DNA from: Ruminococcus sp.
Lineage (GTDB): Bacteria > Bacillota > Clostridia > Lachnospirales > Lachnospiraceae
DNA length: 64,000 nucleotides
Assembly (NCBI GenBank): GCA_020024635.1
Contig: JAHHTL010000005.1
Location: 13,919 to 77,918 of the forward strand
Reading direction: 5' to 3'
Shown in pieces: positions 1 through 9,408 of this stretch. Every line of letters begins with the position of its first letter. Position 1 is the stretch's first letter. Below the pieces are notes generated by a model. That model made no database searches, had not been told where the DNA came from, and worked only from the letters and a program-made list of their open reading frames with translations. Made by a program: the position numbers and the translations under genes.

Positions 1-2885
1 AGATGCATTATTCAGATTTATGGTACAATTTTCCGATCAACCCACCATACGTTCCAACGGAAAATCCAACAGGAATTTATAAAAGAACATTTTATATAGA
101 AAAAAGCTTTGCAAATAAACAAATTCTTCTAAGATTTTGCGGTGTGGATTCTGCGTATCATGTATGGGTAAATGGACAAGAAGTAGGCTATAGTAAGGGC
201 GCAAGAAATGAAGCGGAATTCGATATTACAAAGATTGCCAAAGTCGGTGAGAGCAATGATGTGACAGTACGAGTATATCAGTGGTCGGATGGTACTTACC
301 TTGAAGACCAGGATATGTGGTGGGAAAGTGGTATTTATCGTGATGTGGAGTTGATCGGTGTTCCAAAAGATGGAATCAATGATTTTAAAGTCGTAGCAGA
401 TTTGGATGAGGAATATAAGAATGGACTTCTTAAGGTAGATGCTAAGTTTCGTTCAGAAGTTGCCACAGCTGTAAAGTTTGAACTTGTGGACGCCCTTGGA
501 AATGTGGTGTTTGAACAAACAGAAAAAGCAAATGGAAGGGTAATATTAGATACTGTTGTTGAAGAAGTTCAGCATTGGACAGCAGAAACGCCTTACCTTT
601 ACAAACTTTATATGACAGTCTTAAAGGGGGAGGAGATTGTGGAAGTAATTCCACAAAACGTAGGATTCCGAAATATTCGCATTCAGGGAGATACGTTCCT
701 TGTAAATGGAGTGGCAATTAAGTTTAAAGGTATGAATCGCCATGACTATAATCCAAGAAATGGACGTGTTGTGGCAAAAGAAGAGATGGAAAAAGATATT
801 AAACTGATGAAACAGTTTAATGTGAACGCGATTCGTACATGTCATTATCCGGGGTCTTATTACTTATATGATCTTTGTGATGAATACGGAATGTATATGA
901 TCGATGAGACGGACCTTGAGTGTCATGGATTTGAATTGACAGGAGATTATGCGTGGATTACAGATGATCCGACTTGGGAGCTTGCGTATGTATCTCGAAT
1001 GGTGCGTATGATTGAACGGGATAAAAATCATCCATCCATCCTTATGTGGTCTTTAGGAAATGAATCTGCTTCTGGATGCAACTTCTTTAAGATGACAGAA
1101 GTGGCACATCAGATGGATCCAACAAGACTTGTACACTATGAAGGGGATTTTGATATGGAATATGCAGATGTATATTCTACCATGTATACTTGGCTTGAAA
1201 ATCCTGCCAAACCATTTTTAATGAAAGACGTAATTGAAAATAGTAAGCATCCACATCTCCTTTGTGAATACTGTCATGCAATGGGAAATGGCCCAGGAAA
1301 CTTAAAAGAATATCAAGATTTGTTTTATGCTCATGATAAATTGCAAGGTGGATTTATTTGGGAGTGGTTTGATCATGGAATTGAATCATATACAGAAGAT
1401 GGGCAAACCTATTATCGCTATGGTGGAGATTTTGGAGATGATCCATCTAATAAAGATTTCTGTATTGATGGAATGTTAATGCCGGATCGTACCCCGTCTC
1501 CAGGACTTTATGAATATAAAAAAGTGGTAGAACCAATTACAACAACAGCGGTGGATCTAAAGGAAGGAATTATTTCACTGTTAAGTAGATATGACTTTGC
1601 CGATTTAAATCAATTTCGACTTGTCTACAATGTAATGGAAGATGACGTGATGATTCAACAGGGAAGTTTCGATCTTCCATCTATACCGGCAAGAGAGGAA
1701 AAAGAGATTCAGATTCCATATGAGCTTTCTAAAATTCAGGCAAAGCCAGGGGCAGAATATTATGTAAATATTTCTTATCAGCTAAAAGACCATACGCCAT
1801 ATGCAGAGGCAGGACATGAACTTGCGACTGCGCAGTTTAAACTTCCGATTTACAAAGAAGGAATAGAGGTAGTTCCGGAAGGGGTGTTAAAAGTTACAAA
1901 AGAGCATACCTTACTTCGCGCAGAAGGGGCAAATTTCCATGTAGACTTTGACCTTGTTCGAGGAAACATTACCAGTATTGTAAGAGATGGTATGCAGGTA
2001 ATGAGTAAAGGACCACGATTCACACTATGGAGGGCTCCGATTAGCAATGATATGGAAATTATTGACCAAATGAAGAAGGTGTATTTCTTACATCTGGAAC
2101 ATGAGGTTGTAATGGGAATTGAATATAAGGAAGAAAATAACTTCCTTACCGTAAAGGTGGACACAATTAACAGTACCACAAACAGCGCATGGCATTTCAA
2201 AATTACATATACCTATGTTGTATGCCCATCTGGAGATGTTTTGATTGACATTTCTGGAGTACCGGGTGGAAAGATGAAAGACACAGGAGCAACCTTGTCA
2301 GCAAATGGATCTTCTGCAAATATGGCGATGAATGGAGCGCTTGGATGTGCGCCGGATATGTTCCCACGACTTGGGGTGACGATGCATTTGGATCAATCAA
2401 TGGATCAGGTTCGTTACTTTGGTATGGGACCAGGTGAAAATTATGCAGATTCCAAAGAGGCTGGAATGATGGGGGTTTACGAGAACACGGTGGATGGACT
2501 TTTTACAAATTATATCGTACCTCAAGCCAATGGAAATCATATGGATTGTAAATGGGTATCCTTGACAAATGATAGAGGAATGGGGATTGTAGCATCAACA
2601 GAAGATAGCTTTAACTTTAGCGCTTCTTGGTATGAAGAAAAAGATTTAGATGATGCAAAACACACTTGTGATCTTGTAAAACGCGATTATGTTGTATTCC
2701 ATGTGGATTATAAACAAAATGCACTAGGGTCTTATTCTTGCGGACAATGGCAGCTGGATAAATATCGTGCAAAGTTCGAACCATTTACACTTTCCTTTAG
2801 GGTAACACCATTTAACAATAAGGAAACTGCAGATAAACACATTGCACATGAAAGAGTTCGAGTAACAAAATTAAATGATAAATAG
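1..2885 (+). CDS. lacZ: Beta-galactosidase, GH2 family (5' end outside window)
   Basis: Hydrolyses terminal beta-galactosides such as lactose in the cytoplasm. The window opens inside the gene: the first visible residues (MHYSDLWYNF...NPPYVPTENPTG) align with LacZ beginning roughly 85-90 residues from its N-terminus, so the Met codon at 3 is internal and the true start lies upstream. The 960 visible residues cover the sugar-binding domain, the TIM barrel and the C-terminal Bgal small-chain domain. The acid/base Glu lies in WSLGNES (visible residue 354) and the nucleophile Glu in CEYCHAMGN (visible residue 422); both are intact. A hairpin terminator follows the stop codon. No lactose permease, PTS or regulator lies on the visible downstream side. 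Family assignment is secure; natural substrate preference (lactose or plant/host galactosides) is not resolved. Confidence 0.95.
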   Translation, partial: MHYSDLWYNFPINPPYVPTENPTGIYKRTFYIEKSFANKQILLRFCGVDSAYHVWVNGQEVGYSKGARNEAEFDITKIAKVGESNDVTVRVYQWSDGTYLEDQDMWWESGIYRDVELIGVPKDGINDFKVVADLDEEYKNGLLKVDAKFRSEVATAVKFELVDALGNVVFEQTEKANGRVILDTVVEEVQHWTAETPYLYKLYMTVLKGEEIVEVIPQNVGFRNIRIQGDTFLVNGVAIKFKGMNRHDYNPRNGRVVAKEEMEKDIKLMKQFNVNAIRTCHYPGSYYLYDLCDEYGMYMIDETDLECHGFELTGDYAWITDDPTWELAYVSRMVRMIERDKNHPSILMWSLGNESASGCNFFKMTEVAHQMDPTRLVHYEGDFDMEYADVYSTMYTWLENPAKPFLMKDVIENSKHPHLLCEYCHAMGNGPGNLKEYQDLFYAHDKLQGGFIWEWFDHGIESYTEDGQTYYRYGGDFGDDPSNKDFCIDGMLMPDRTPSPGLYEYKKVVEPITTTAVDLKEGIISLLSRYDFADLNQFRLVYNVMEDDVMIQQGSFDLPSIPAREEKEIQIPYELSKIQAKPGAEYYVNISYQLKDHTPYAEAGHELATAQFKLPIYKEGIEVVPEGVLKVTKEHTLLRAEGANFHVDFDLVRGNITSIVRDGMQVMSKGPRFTLWRAPISNDMEIIDQMKKVYFLHLEHEVVMGIEYKEENNFLTVKVDTINSTTNSAWHFKITYTYVVCPSGDVLIDISGVPGGKMKDTGATLSANGSSANMAMNGALGCAPDMFPRLGVTMHLDQSMDQVRYFGMGPGENYADSKEAGMMGVYENTVDGLFTNYIVPQANGNHMDCKWVSLTNDRGMGIVASTEDSFNFSASWYEEKDLDDAKHTCDLVKRDYVVFHVDYKQNALGSYSCGQWQLDKYRAKFEPFTLSFRVTPFNNKETADKHIAHERVRVTKLNDK

Positions 2886-2923
2886 AAGATAATTCCCTCC
2901 ACACTAAAGAATTATTTTCCTTG

Positions 2924-2968
2924 AAAAAGATCAGGATTTGTTGGAAACAGCAGATTCTGATCTTTTGT
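2924..2968 (+). terminator. Rho-independent terminator after lacZ
   Basis: An inverted repeat pairs AAAAGATCAGGAT with ATTCTGATCTTTT, one mismatch, with a loop of about 16 nt and a T-rich 3' side. It lies about 40 nt after the lacZ stop and before the fruK promoter, so it separates the two units. Confidence 0.75.
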
Positions 2969-2979
2969 AGTTTGCAAAT

Positions 2980-3008
2980 TTGTAAAGCTAAGGATTCTAT
3001 GTTAAAAT
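2980..3008 (+). promoter_or_regulatory. Sigma-A type promoter of fruK
   Basis: TTGTAA (2980-2985) and TAAAAT (3003-3008) are separated by 17 nt and lie directly downstream of the lacZ terminator and about 55 nt before the fruK start. Confidence 0.6.
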
Positions 3009-3065
3009 GATGGCTGATTCAACAAAATAAGACGAGAGAATTAATTATGATAGAAGAGGAAAGAA

Positions 3066-3971
3066 ATGATCTATACATTAACATTAAATCCATCTTTGGA
3101 TTATCTTATTACAGTACCGGATTTTCAAATTGGACGTACCAATCGAACTGACTGGGAGCGGATGATTCCAGGAGGAAAAGGGTTAAATGTGTCCAAAGTT
3201 TTGGCGAATCTTGGTATAGAAAGCACTGCGTTTGGATTTATAGCTGGATTTGTAGGGGAAGAAATCAGTAAACGAACAAAGGAGTATGGAATTCATGCAG
3301 AATACATCTTGGTGCCAAAAGGAGTTTCTAGAATTAACATAAAATTATTATCGAGCGAGGGGACAGAAATCAACGGGCAAGGACCCAAAATCGGAGAAGC
3401 AGAGTTCGAGACACTTCTGGAAAAACTAAAGCAATTAAAAACCGGAGATCTTCTAGTATTGGCAGGAAATATTCCAGGATCTCTTCCACAGGATAGTTAT
3501 AGTCAAATTATGGAAACATTAAAAGACAGGGGGGTTCAGTTTGTAGTAGATACGACAAAAGAAGGGATGCTATCCACTTTAAAATATGGTCCATTTCTGG
3601 TAAAACCCAATCATCATGAGTTGGGAGAAATTTTCCATACGACCATTTCATCCCCTCAAAAAGCGGTTATGTATGCCGAAAAATTAAAAGAGATGGGGGC
3701 AAAAAACATTCTGGTTTCCATGGGAGAAAAAGGGGCAGTACTTCTTGCAGAAAATGGGGAGAAGATAAGCGCAGATGCGCCAAAAGGTCAAGTGATAAAC
3801 GCAGTGGGTGCAGGGGATTCTATGGTTGCAGGATTTCTTGCAGGATGGCAGGAAAAACAAGACTATGCATATGCTTTTTATACCGCTCTTGCAGCAGGAA
3901 GCGCCAGTGCATTTTCAAAGGATCTTGCTACCAAAGAAGAAATAAAAAAACTGCGGGCTCAATTATTGTAA
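3066..3971 (+). CDS. fruK: 1-phosphofructokinase (PfkB family)
   Basis: Phosphorylates fructose 1-phosphate to fructose 1,6-bisphosphate in the cytoplasm. The 301-aa protein opens with MIYTLTLNPSLDY, carries the PfkB signature PGGKGLNVSK, the FruK-like INGQGP segment, VKPNHHELGE, and the C-terminal anion-hole/catalytic motif NAVGAGDSMVAGF. Similarity in all of these blocks is closer to FruK than to LacC, but tagatose-6-phosphate kinase activity cannot be excluded, and the lacZ neighbour makes that worth keeping in mind. Unusually there is no fruR regulator and no fruA PTS permease beside it; it has its own promoter and terminator and seems monocistronic. The start has an AGGAAAG ribosome-binding site. 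Confidence 0.85.
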   Translation: MIYTLTLNPSLDYLITVPDFQIGRTNRTDWERMIPGGKGLNVSKVLANLGIESTAFGFIAGFVGEEISKRTKEYGIHAEYILVPKGVSRINIKLLSSEGTEINGQGPKIGEAEFETLLEKLKQLKTGDLLVLAGNIPGSLPQDSYSQIMETLKDRGVQFVVDTTKEGMLSTLKYGPFLVKPNHHELGEIFHTTISSPQKAVMYAEKLKEMGAKNILVSMGEKGAVLLAENGEKISADAPKGQVINAVGAGDSMVAGFLAGWQEKQDYAYAFYTALAAGSASAFSKDLATKEEIKKLRAQLL

Positions 3972-3983
3972 GAACGCAGTTTT
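3947..3983 (+). terminator. Terminator overlapping the end of fruK
   Basis: AAAACTGCG (3947-3955) pairs with CGCAGTTTT (3975-3983), nine base pairs around a 19-nt loop, ending in T's. The left arm is inside the last codons of fruK. It can act in both directions, because the next gene converges from the minus strand. Confidence 0.6.
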
Positions 3984-3996
3984 ATAGCTTGTAGAA

Positions 3997-4254
3997 TTAG
4001 GTGGAAATATGGAAGATATCAAGGTCTTTTTGAGACGTTGACAGCTGAACATGTACAGTAGCTGAAGGGGCTTTTAAACTTTCTTCTGCTTCCTGTGCTG
4101 TTTGAAAAAGACGATCTTCGGTTAATCTTAGGGCGCCGCAGGAACCAATCAACTGTACGATGTATATATTATTTTGTTTGCTAACGACTTTTCCGCGGAT
4201 GGCCTTTGGGCTGTTTTCTATAATGTAACATGTATCACCACGCTTAAAAGACAT
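3997..4254 (-). CDS. Small conserved-type hypothetical protein, 85 aa
   Basis: Function unknown. The start is taken at the ATG at 4254, which has a GGTGGAG ribosome-binding site; an upstream GTG at 4263 would add three residues. The N-terminal half (MSFKRGDTCYIIENS, then RGKVVSKQNNIYIVQL) alternates short hydrophobic strands with Gly turns, the look of a small SH3/KOW-like beta barrel. There is no signal peptide or membrane segment. It is transcribed alone on the minus strand from a near-consensus promoter (TTGACG, 17 nt, TATAAT), which is the best argument that it is real. It sits between fruK and the asparaginase gene, with no clear functional link to either. Confidence 0.7.
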   Translation of the reverse strand: MSFKRGDTCYIIENSPKAIRGKVVSKQNNIYIVQLIGSCGALRLTEDRLFQTAQEAEESLKAPSATVHVQLSTSQKDLDIFHIST

Positions 4255-4296
4255 ACTCTCCACCTACCTTCTCAAATTTCAATTTCGTGTATGTGT

Positions 4297-4325
4297 ATTA
4301 TACATAAAAACAGGTTTTACGTCAA
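4297..4325 (-). promoter_or_regulatory. Sigma-A promoter of the 85-aa gene
   Basis: On the minus strand TTGACG (4325-4320) and TATAAT (4302-4297) are separated by exactly 17 nt. The transcript would start about 36 nt before the ATG at 4254. The -10 region overlaps the small palindrome TGTATTATACA. Confidence 0.7.
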
Positions 4326-4349
4326 TGTAAGAAAGGAGTAAGAAACCAC

Positions 4350-5348
4350 ATGAAAAAAGTTCTACTTTTAACAACAGGAGGAACCATTGCAGCAAGAGAA
4401 AGTGGACAGGGGCTTGTGCCGGATATTAATAGTGAAGATATTGTTGCATTACTTCCTGAATTAAAACATAGTTTTCAAATAGATACAAAAGACATCCTTA
4501 ATCTAGATAGTTCGAATATACAACCAGAAGAATGGCAGTATATAGCGCAAGTAGTAACAGAACAACTTCCGTTTTATGATGGGATTATCATTACTCATGG
4601 AACGGATACGATGGCTTATACGGCTTCCGCCTTGAGTTTTATGTTACAGAATCTTACAAAACCGGTTGTCTTAACGGGGGCGCAAATTCCGATTGAGCAG
4701 ATGTTTACCGATGCAAAGAGAAACTTACAGACCGCTTTTGCAGCCGTAGATTTAGGAATTCCCAAAGTGATGATTGCGTTTTTTGACAAAATTATCAATG
4801 GGTGTCGGGCAGTAAAGGTGCGTACCTTAGGATTTAATGCGTTTGAGAGCATTTCTGCGTCCTACATTGGAGAAGTGTATGCCGATGGGGTGCATTGGAA
4901 TGATGCTTATTTAAAAAGCGAGAAAAAGCAGGAAGAATTTTCGCTCAAAGATCAGCTATGTACCGATGTGTTTTTGTTGAAATTGATTCCGGGGACCAAT
5001 CCGGAAATTTTTGATATGTTATTGCATATGAAATATCGAGGAATCGTCATAGAAGCATTTGGGGCAGGTGGTACTCATTTTGAGCGAAGAAATCTGTTGC
5101 CTAAGTTAAAGCGCTTGGTAGATCATGGAATTACCGTTGTGGCAAGAAGTCAATGCTTATACGAAAAGAGTGATTTTTCTTTGTATGAGGTAGGGCAAAA
5201 GCTATTGGATTGTGGAGTTATACCGGGAAGAGATATGACCACAGAAGCAATTGTGACAAAGCTTATGTGGGCACTGGGACAGTCAGAGGATAAAGATGAA
5301 ATTCGAAAAATCTTTGACACAAATTATGCAGATGAGGTTACATTTTAA
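4350..5348 (+). CDS. ansA: L-asparaginase, type I cytoplasmic
   Basis: Hydrolyses L-asparagine to aspartate and ammonia. The 332-aa protein lacks a signal peptide, which fits the cytoplasmic class. The N-terminal catalytic motif TGGTIA supplies the nucleophilic Thr12, and HGTDTM (Thr85-Asp86) supplies the second catalytic pair. The C-terminal domain has GAGG and the EAIVTKLMWALG segment typical of AnsA. The ribosome-binding site AAAGGAG is 11 nt before the ATG. It is a single-gene unit, closed by a bidirectional hairpin shared with the convergent murF. The tRNA-amidating enzyme relatives (GatD type) are less likely because there is no GatE partner nearby. Confidence 0.9.
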   Translation: MKKVLLLTTGGTIAARESGQGLVPDINSEDIVALLPELKHSFQIDTKDILNLDSSNIQPEEWQYIAQVVTEQLPFYDGIIITHGTDTMAYTASALSFMLQNLTKPVVLTGAQIPIEQMFTDAKRNLQTAFAAVDLGIPKVMIAFFDKIINGCRAVKVRTLGFNAFESISASYIGEVYADGVHWNDAYLKSEKKQEEFSLKDQLCTDVFLLKLIPGTNPEIFDMLLHMKYRGIVIEAFGAGGTHFERRNLLPKLKRLVDHGITVVARSQCLYEKSDFSLYEVGQKLLDCGVIPGRDMTTEAIVTKLMWALGQSEDKDEIRKIFDTNYADEVTF

Positions 5349-5350
5349 AA

Positions 5351-5378
5351 GGGAAGCCGTGAATGGCTTCCCTTGTTT
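5351..5378. terminator. Bidirectional terminator between ansA and murF
   Basis: GGGAAGCC (5351-5358) and GGCTTCCC (5364-5371) form a perfect 8-bp stem with a 5-nt loop, flanked by AAAA on the left and TTGTTTT on the right. Both genes converge on it. Confidence 0.85.
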
Positions 5379-6754
5379 TAAATGTTCCAATCTTCCAAAG
5401 CTTTTACAAGCCAAGAAAATTTCATTCCATTGGAGGCTTTTACCAAAATGGTATCGTGTTCTTCAATGATCTGATGAATGGAATCTAAAAAATCTTCTTT
5501 TGTTTTAAAATACCATGTCTTTGTTGGACTGGTTGTGCGGATTGCCCCGTCAGCCATTTCTTTGGCTAAATCACCAATACAAACCAATTGGTCGATGGAA
5601 AGGGAAGCAGCATATTGACCGACTTCATAGTGCATTTCTTTTTCTTTTTCTCCAAGTTCAAACATATCTCCAAGAATCGCTACTTTGCGACCTTTTGCTT
5701 TCGATAGAACATCTAAGGAAGCTTTCATGGATACAATATTAGCATTGTAGCAGTCATCAATAATAGAAAGATGCGCTGTTTTGATCAGGTGGTTTCGTCC
5801 AGCGATGGTATTGGCGTGTTCGATCCCTTTTTTGATTTCCTCATCGGTCATACCAAGAATTCGTCCAGCTGCAATTCCGGCAAGGGCATTTAGAACCATG
5901 TGGAATCCCGGAATTGGAATATGGGCAGGGAAGGAGGACTTTGGTGTGTGGAAACAAGCAGAGGTACCTTCTAGTCCAAGATCTTTCACATCCGTTGCGT
6001 AGAATGGATCAGAATCAGAAAGTCCAAAGAAAATTGGAGGTTTTCCTTGCACAGATGTTACCGTGGAAAGCAGATCATCTTCGCCGTTTAAAATGACAGA
6101 ACCAGATGGATTCATAAACTCAAACATGGCTGTTTTTGCTTTTAAAATTCCTTCTCTGGATTTTAAGTTTTCTAAGTGGGCATATCCAATGTTTGTAAGA
6201 ATACAAAGATCGGGGCGAGCAACTTTTGCAAGCCGTTCCATCTCTCCGAATTCGCTGATTCCCATCTCTAGAACTGCAATTTCATGTTCTGTGGTAATAT
6301 TAAAAATAGTCAGTGGAAGACCGATCTCATTGTTAAGGTTTCCCTCTGTCTTTAGAACATTGAATTTTTCGCCAAGAATAGATGCGATCATTTCCTTTGT
6401 GCTAGTTTTCCCAACACTACCAGAAATACCAACGACCTTTATATTAAGAGAAGTTCGATAATGTTCTGCAATGTCTTTTAAAGCTTGTTCACAGGAAGCA
6501 ACCTGAATGTAGGAAAAATCTACATCGTCAAAGTGCTCTTCTGAAATTGCACATAGTGCACCTTGCTCCATTACTTGTGGAATAAAACGATGTCCATCTA
6601 CACGTTCTCCGCGGATTGCAACAAAAAGTCCGTTCTCTTTTATGGTACGACTATCAATTGTGACACTGGAAACTTCTTGGAGAAAGGCTTCCTCGTTACC
6701 GTAATAAACACCGTTACAAGCAGCGGTAATTTCTTTTAAAGTCATGTTTTTCAT
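5378..6754 (-). CDS. murF: UDP-MurNAc-tripeptide--D-Ala-D-Ala ligase
   Basis: Adds the D-Ala-D-Ala dipeptide to UDP-MurNAc-tripeptide, completing the cytoplasmic peptidoglycan precursor. The 458-aa protein shows the Mur ligase three-domain order: N-terminal UDP-binding part with TIDSRTIKENGLFVAIRG, central ATPase domain with the P-loop GISGSVGKTST (residues 109-119), and a C-terminal ligase domain with DDCYNAN and ILGDMFELG, both MurF-typical. The GGGGAG ribosome-binding site supports the ATG at 6754. It is the last gene of the pncB-ddl-murF unit, 15 nt after ddl. The product of ddl is the substrate of MurF, so the coupling is functional. Confidence 0.96.
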   Translation of the reverse strand: MKNMTLKEITAACNGVYYGNEEAFLQEVSSVTIDSRTIKENGLFVAIRGERVDGHRFIPQVMEQGALCAISEEHFDDVDFSYIQVASCEQALKDIAEHYRTSLNIKVVGISGSVGKTSTKEMIASILGEKFNVLKTEGNLNNEIGLPLTIFNITTEHEIAVLEMGISEFGEMERLAKVARPDLCILTNIGYAHLENLKSREGILKAKTAMFEFMNPSGSVILNGEDDLLSTVTSVQGKPPIFFGLSDSDPFYATDVKDLGLEGTSACFHTPKSSFPAHIPIPGFHMVLNALAGIAAGRILGMTDEEIKKGIEHANTIAGRNHLIKTAHLSIIDDCYNANIVSMKASLDVLSKAKGRKVAILGDMFELGEKEKEMHYEVGQYAASLSIDQLVCIGDLAKEMADGAIRTTSPTKTWYFKTKEDFLDSIHQIIEEHDTILVKASNGMKFSWLVKALEDWNI

Positions 6755-6769
6755 AGCAACTCCCCATCC

Positions 6770-7825
6770 TTACTGATATCTGGCTTCCAAAGATTTTTTG
6801 ATGATGAGTTCACATAATTCATCATATTCAATGCCGGCAGCTTTCGCTTCTTTTGGAAGAAGGCTGGCAGCGGTCATACCAGGAAGTGTGTTCATCTCCA
6901 GACAGTACAGATTTTCGTTTTCGTCAAGTAAAAAATCAGCACGGCTGTAAACGTTTAGTTTTAAGGCATGAAATGCTTTTATGGTAAGCTCTTGCATACG
7001 AGAAGTGATCTCTTCACTAATTTTCGCAGGGCAGACTTCTTGTGTTGCACCGGCCTGATATTTATTCGCATAATCAAAGAATCCTGTTTTTGGAATGATT
7101 TCCACAGGAGGAAGGGCAACGCCATCAATGATACCACAGGCAAATTCACGCCCTTTAATGTAGGTTTCAATGACAACTTCATCTTCATATTTGAAAGAGT
7201 TCTTTAAAGCAGTTTCGTATTCGGCTTGTGAATTTACGATATATACGCCGATACTAGAACCACCGGAACAAGGTTTTACAACAACTGGGAAAGAAAGTCC
7301 AAGTGCTTCCAGAGAGGTTTCTTTTGCGTCTTTGTGAAGGCATACTCCGTCGGGAGTATCCACACCAGATTGCAAGAAAATCTGCTTTGTAAGTCCTTTG
7401 TCCATGGCAACTGCACAGCCAAGAGAATCAGGACCGGTATAGCGGATACCAAGAAGGTCGAAGGTGGCTTGTAGCTTTCCGTTTTCACCTTCTCCGCCAT
7501 GGAGACCGATAAATGTAATATCTGCCATTTTACAGAGTTCAATTACATTTGGTCCAAGGAAGGAAGCGGACTGATCCGGTCTCGATGCTTTGATGGCTTC
7601 CAGGTCTGGTTCATCGGTGCTGACCGTTTTTGCAATTTCTAGTCCATGTCCAGGAAGGGTAAAAACTTCCTCTAAATGCTCTTTATCATAGGGAAATCCC
7701 ATATATACGTCTAGTAAGAAAGCGTCGTGTCCATTTTCAAGCAGTGTGTTACAAATCCCAGCACTAGAAGAAAGGGAAACGTCACGTTCGGTACTAAGCC
7801 CGCCGGCTAAAACTATAATTTTCAT
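6770..7825 (-). CDS. ddl: D-alanine--D-alanine ligase
   Basis: ATP-grasp ligase joining two D-Ala molecules for peptidoglycan. The 351-aa sequence has the N-terminal VLAGGLSTERDVSLSS motif, the central GLHGGEGENG and VKPCSGGSSIGV motifs, the ATP-grasp segment ETYIKGREFACG and the C-terminal EMNTLPGMT metal-binding motif. I do not see the changes that define VanA-type D-Ala-D-Lac ligases, but a confident D-Ala/D-Lac or D-Ser decision needs an alignment of the omega loop. The start codon overlaps the pncB stop in an ATGA arrangement, with AAAGGAG upstream, indicating translational coupling. Confidence 0.95.
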   Translation of the reverse strand: MKIIVLAGGLSTERDVSLSSSAGICNTLLENGHDAFLLDVYMGFPYDKEHLEEVFTLPGHGLEIAKTVSTDEPDLEAIKASRPDQSASFLGPNVIELCKMADITFIGLHGGEGENGKLQATFDLLGIRYTGPDSLGCAVAMDKGLTKQIFLQSGVDTPDGVCLHKDAKETSLEALGLSFPVVVKPCSGGSSIGVYIVNSQAEYETALKNSFKYEDEVVIETYIKGREFACGIIDGVALPPVEIIPKTGFFDYANKYQAGATQEVCPAKISEEITSRMQELTIKAFHALKLNVYSRADFLLDENENLYCLEMNTLPGMTAASLLPKEAKAAGIEYDELCELIIKKSLEARYQ

Positions 7826-9288
7826 GATTGATTATCTCCTTTGGAATACGCGTTATTTAGTAGTTCTGTTTTGGTGTCGTATAGTTTTTGAGAAAGATCG
7901 ACATAGACTTTATGAGGATTGAAAAGACGCTTCGTTTCATCCCATAAAGTATCTTTCTCTTGTTGACAATACTTGGCAATCTCCATAACATCTGGAGAAT
8001 CGTATACACAAGAACCATTTAGAAAGATTGGTTTTAAAATTTCACGCATGGTGTAAGAACCACCCTCTAATGTTGTCTTCTTCCAGGTGGCGTTTGGATC
8101 AAAAAGAACAAGATCCTTTGCTGTATCATAGGTCTCTTCCGCAAAGCAGATAAGGTCAGCGCGCATCTTACCTGTTTCTTTATCATAAATTCGGAAAATT
8201 GTTTTATTTCCCGGATTTGTAATCTTTTCTGTATTTTCTGAAATTTTAATTTTTGGAACAAAGGTGCCCGTAGCATCTTGGATTGCAGCAAGTTTATAAA
8301 CACCACCAAAAGAAGGGCAGTCTTTGGAGGTAATTAAATTCGTTCCCACACCCCAAGAGGTAATCTTTGCCCCTTGAACTTTTAGATCATGGATTAAAAA
8401 TTCATCGAGATCGTTGGAAGCAGCAATCACGGCATCTGGAAAACCAGCCTCATCTAACATTTTTCTTGCTTTTTTAGAAAGGTAGGCAAGATCTCCGCTA
8501 TCTAGGCGAATCCCGTAAGATTTTGGATGAATGCCTTCTTTTTTTAGTTCTGTAAAGACACGAATCGCATTTGGAACTCCAGATTTTAACGTGTCGTAGG
8601 TATCTACAAGAAGGGTACATGCGTCAGGATAAAGACGTGCATACTCTTTAAAGGCAGTATACTCGTCTTTGAAACTCATGATCCAGCTGTGGGCATGGGT
8701 TCCCATAACTGGTACATGAAATAACTTTCCAGCTAGAACATTGGAAGTCCCTACACAACCACCAATCATGGCAGCTCTGGCACCATATAGTCCGGCATCC
8801 GGACCTTGGGCGCGCCGAAGACCAAACTCCATAATGCCATCTCCCTGAGCAGCATAAACAACGCGTGCGGTTTTGGTGGCGATTAAACTTTGGTGATTGA
8901 TAATATTTAAAATCGCGGTCTCAACAAGCTGGGCTTCCATAATAGGGGCGATGACTTTTAGTACAGGTTCTTTTGGAAACACCACAGTTCCCTCCGGAAT
9001 TGCATAGATATTGCCACTAAAGTGAAACCCACTCAAATATTGAAGGAAGTCTTCGCTGAAAATGCCAAGACTTCTTAAATAATCTACATCTTCATATGAA
9101 AAATTAAGGTTTTTGATGTATTCGATGACCTGTTCAAGTCCGGCCATAATGGAATAGCCATTCTGATTTGGATTTGAACGGAAGAAAACATCAAATACAA
9201 CAGTATCGTTTTCCTGCGTTTCAAAGTAACCCTGCATCATGGTAAGCTCATACAGGTCTGTCAGCAGTGTAAGATTCTGCAAACTCAT
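7822..9288 (-). CDS. pncB: Nicotinate phosphoribosyltransferase
   Basis: Converts nicotinate and PRPP to nicotinate mononucleotide in NAD salvage. The start is placed at the ATG at 9288 (MSLQNLTLLTDLYELTM), which has AGGAG at the right distance; an in-frame codon at 9318 would add ten unsupported residues. The 488-aa length is right for the family. Visible motifs are TDLYELTMMQGYF, EFGLRRAQGPD, GTHAHSWIMSF with the family's catalytic-region His, and GVGTNLITS. It heads the unit with ddl and murF; upstream on the minus strand there is an extended -10 (TGCTATACT) without a good -35. The link between NAD salvage and wall synthesis looks like shared housekeeping expression. Confidence 0.93.
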   Translation of the reverse strand: MSLQNLTLLTDLYELTMMQGYFETQENDTVVFDVFFRSNPNQNGYSIMAGLEQVIEYIKNLNFSYEDVDYLRSLGIFSEDFLQYLSGFHFSGNIYAIPEGTVVFPKEPVLKVIAPIMEAQLVETAILNIINHQSLIATKTARVVYAAQGDGIMEFGLRRAQGPDAGLYGARAAMIGGCVGTSNVLAGKLFHVPVMGTHAHSWIMSFKDEYTAFKEYARLYPDACTLLVDTYDTLKSGVPNAIRVFTELKKEGIHPKSYGIRLDSGDLAYLSKKARKMLDEAGFPDAVIAASNDLDEFLIHDLKVQGAKITSWGVGTNLITSKDCPSFGGVYKLAAIQDATGTFVPKIKISENTEKITNPGNKTIFRIYDKETGKMRADLICFAEETYDTAKDLVLFDPNATWKKTTLEGGSYTMREILKPIFLNGSCVYDSPDVMEIAKYCQQEKDTLWDETKRLFNPHKVYVDLSQKLYDTKTELLNNAYSKGDNQS

Positions 9289-9408
9289 ATTATTTTCTCC
9301 TCTTATATTTATATGCATTTATACGGAAACAGTATAGCACAAAACAAAAGAATATTCCATAAGCACCTTTCATAGACTTATAGAGAAAATATACGATAGG
9401 ATTTTACA

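Noticed and set aside
1850..2200. 116-codon minus-strand frame inside lacZ
   Set aside because: A shadow of the lacZ reading frame; no ribosome-binding site and no recognisable domain, whereas lacZ is fully conserved here.
6063..6461. 132-codon plus-strand frame inside murF
   Set aside because: Antisense shadow across the conserved MurF ATPase domain, with no support of its own.
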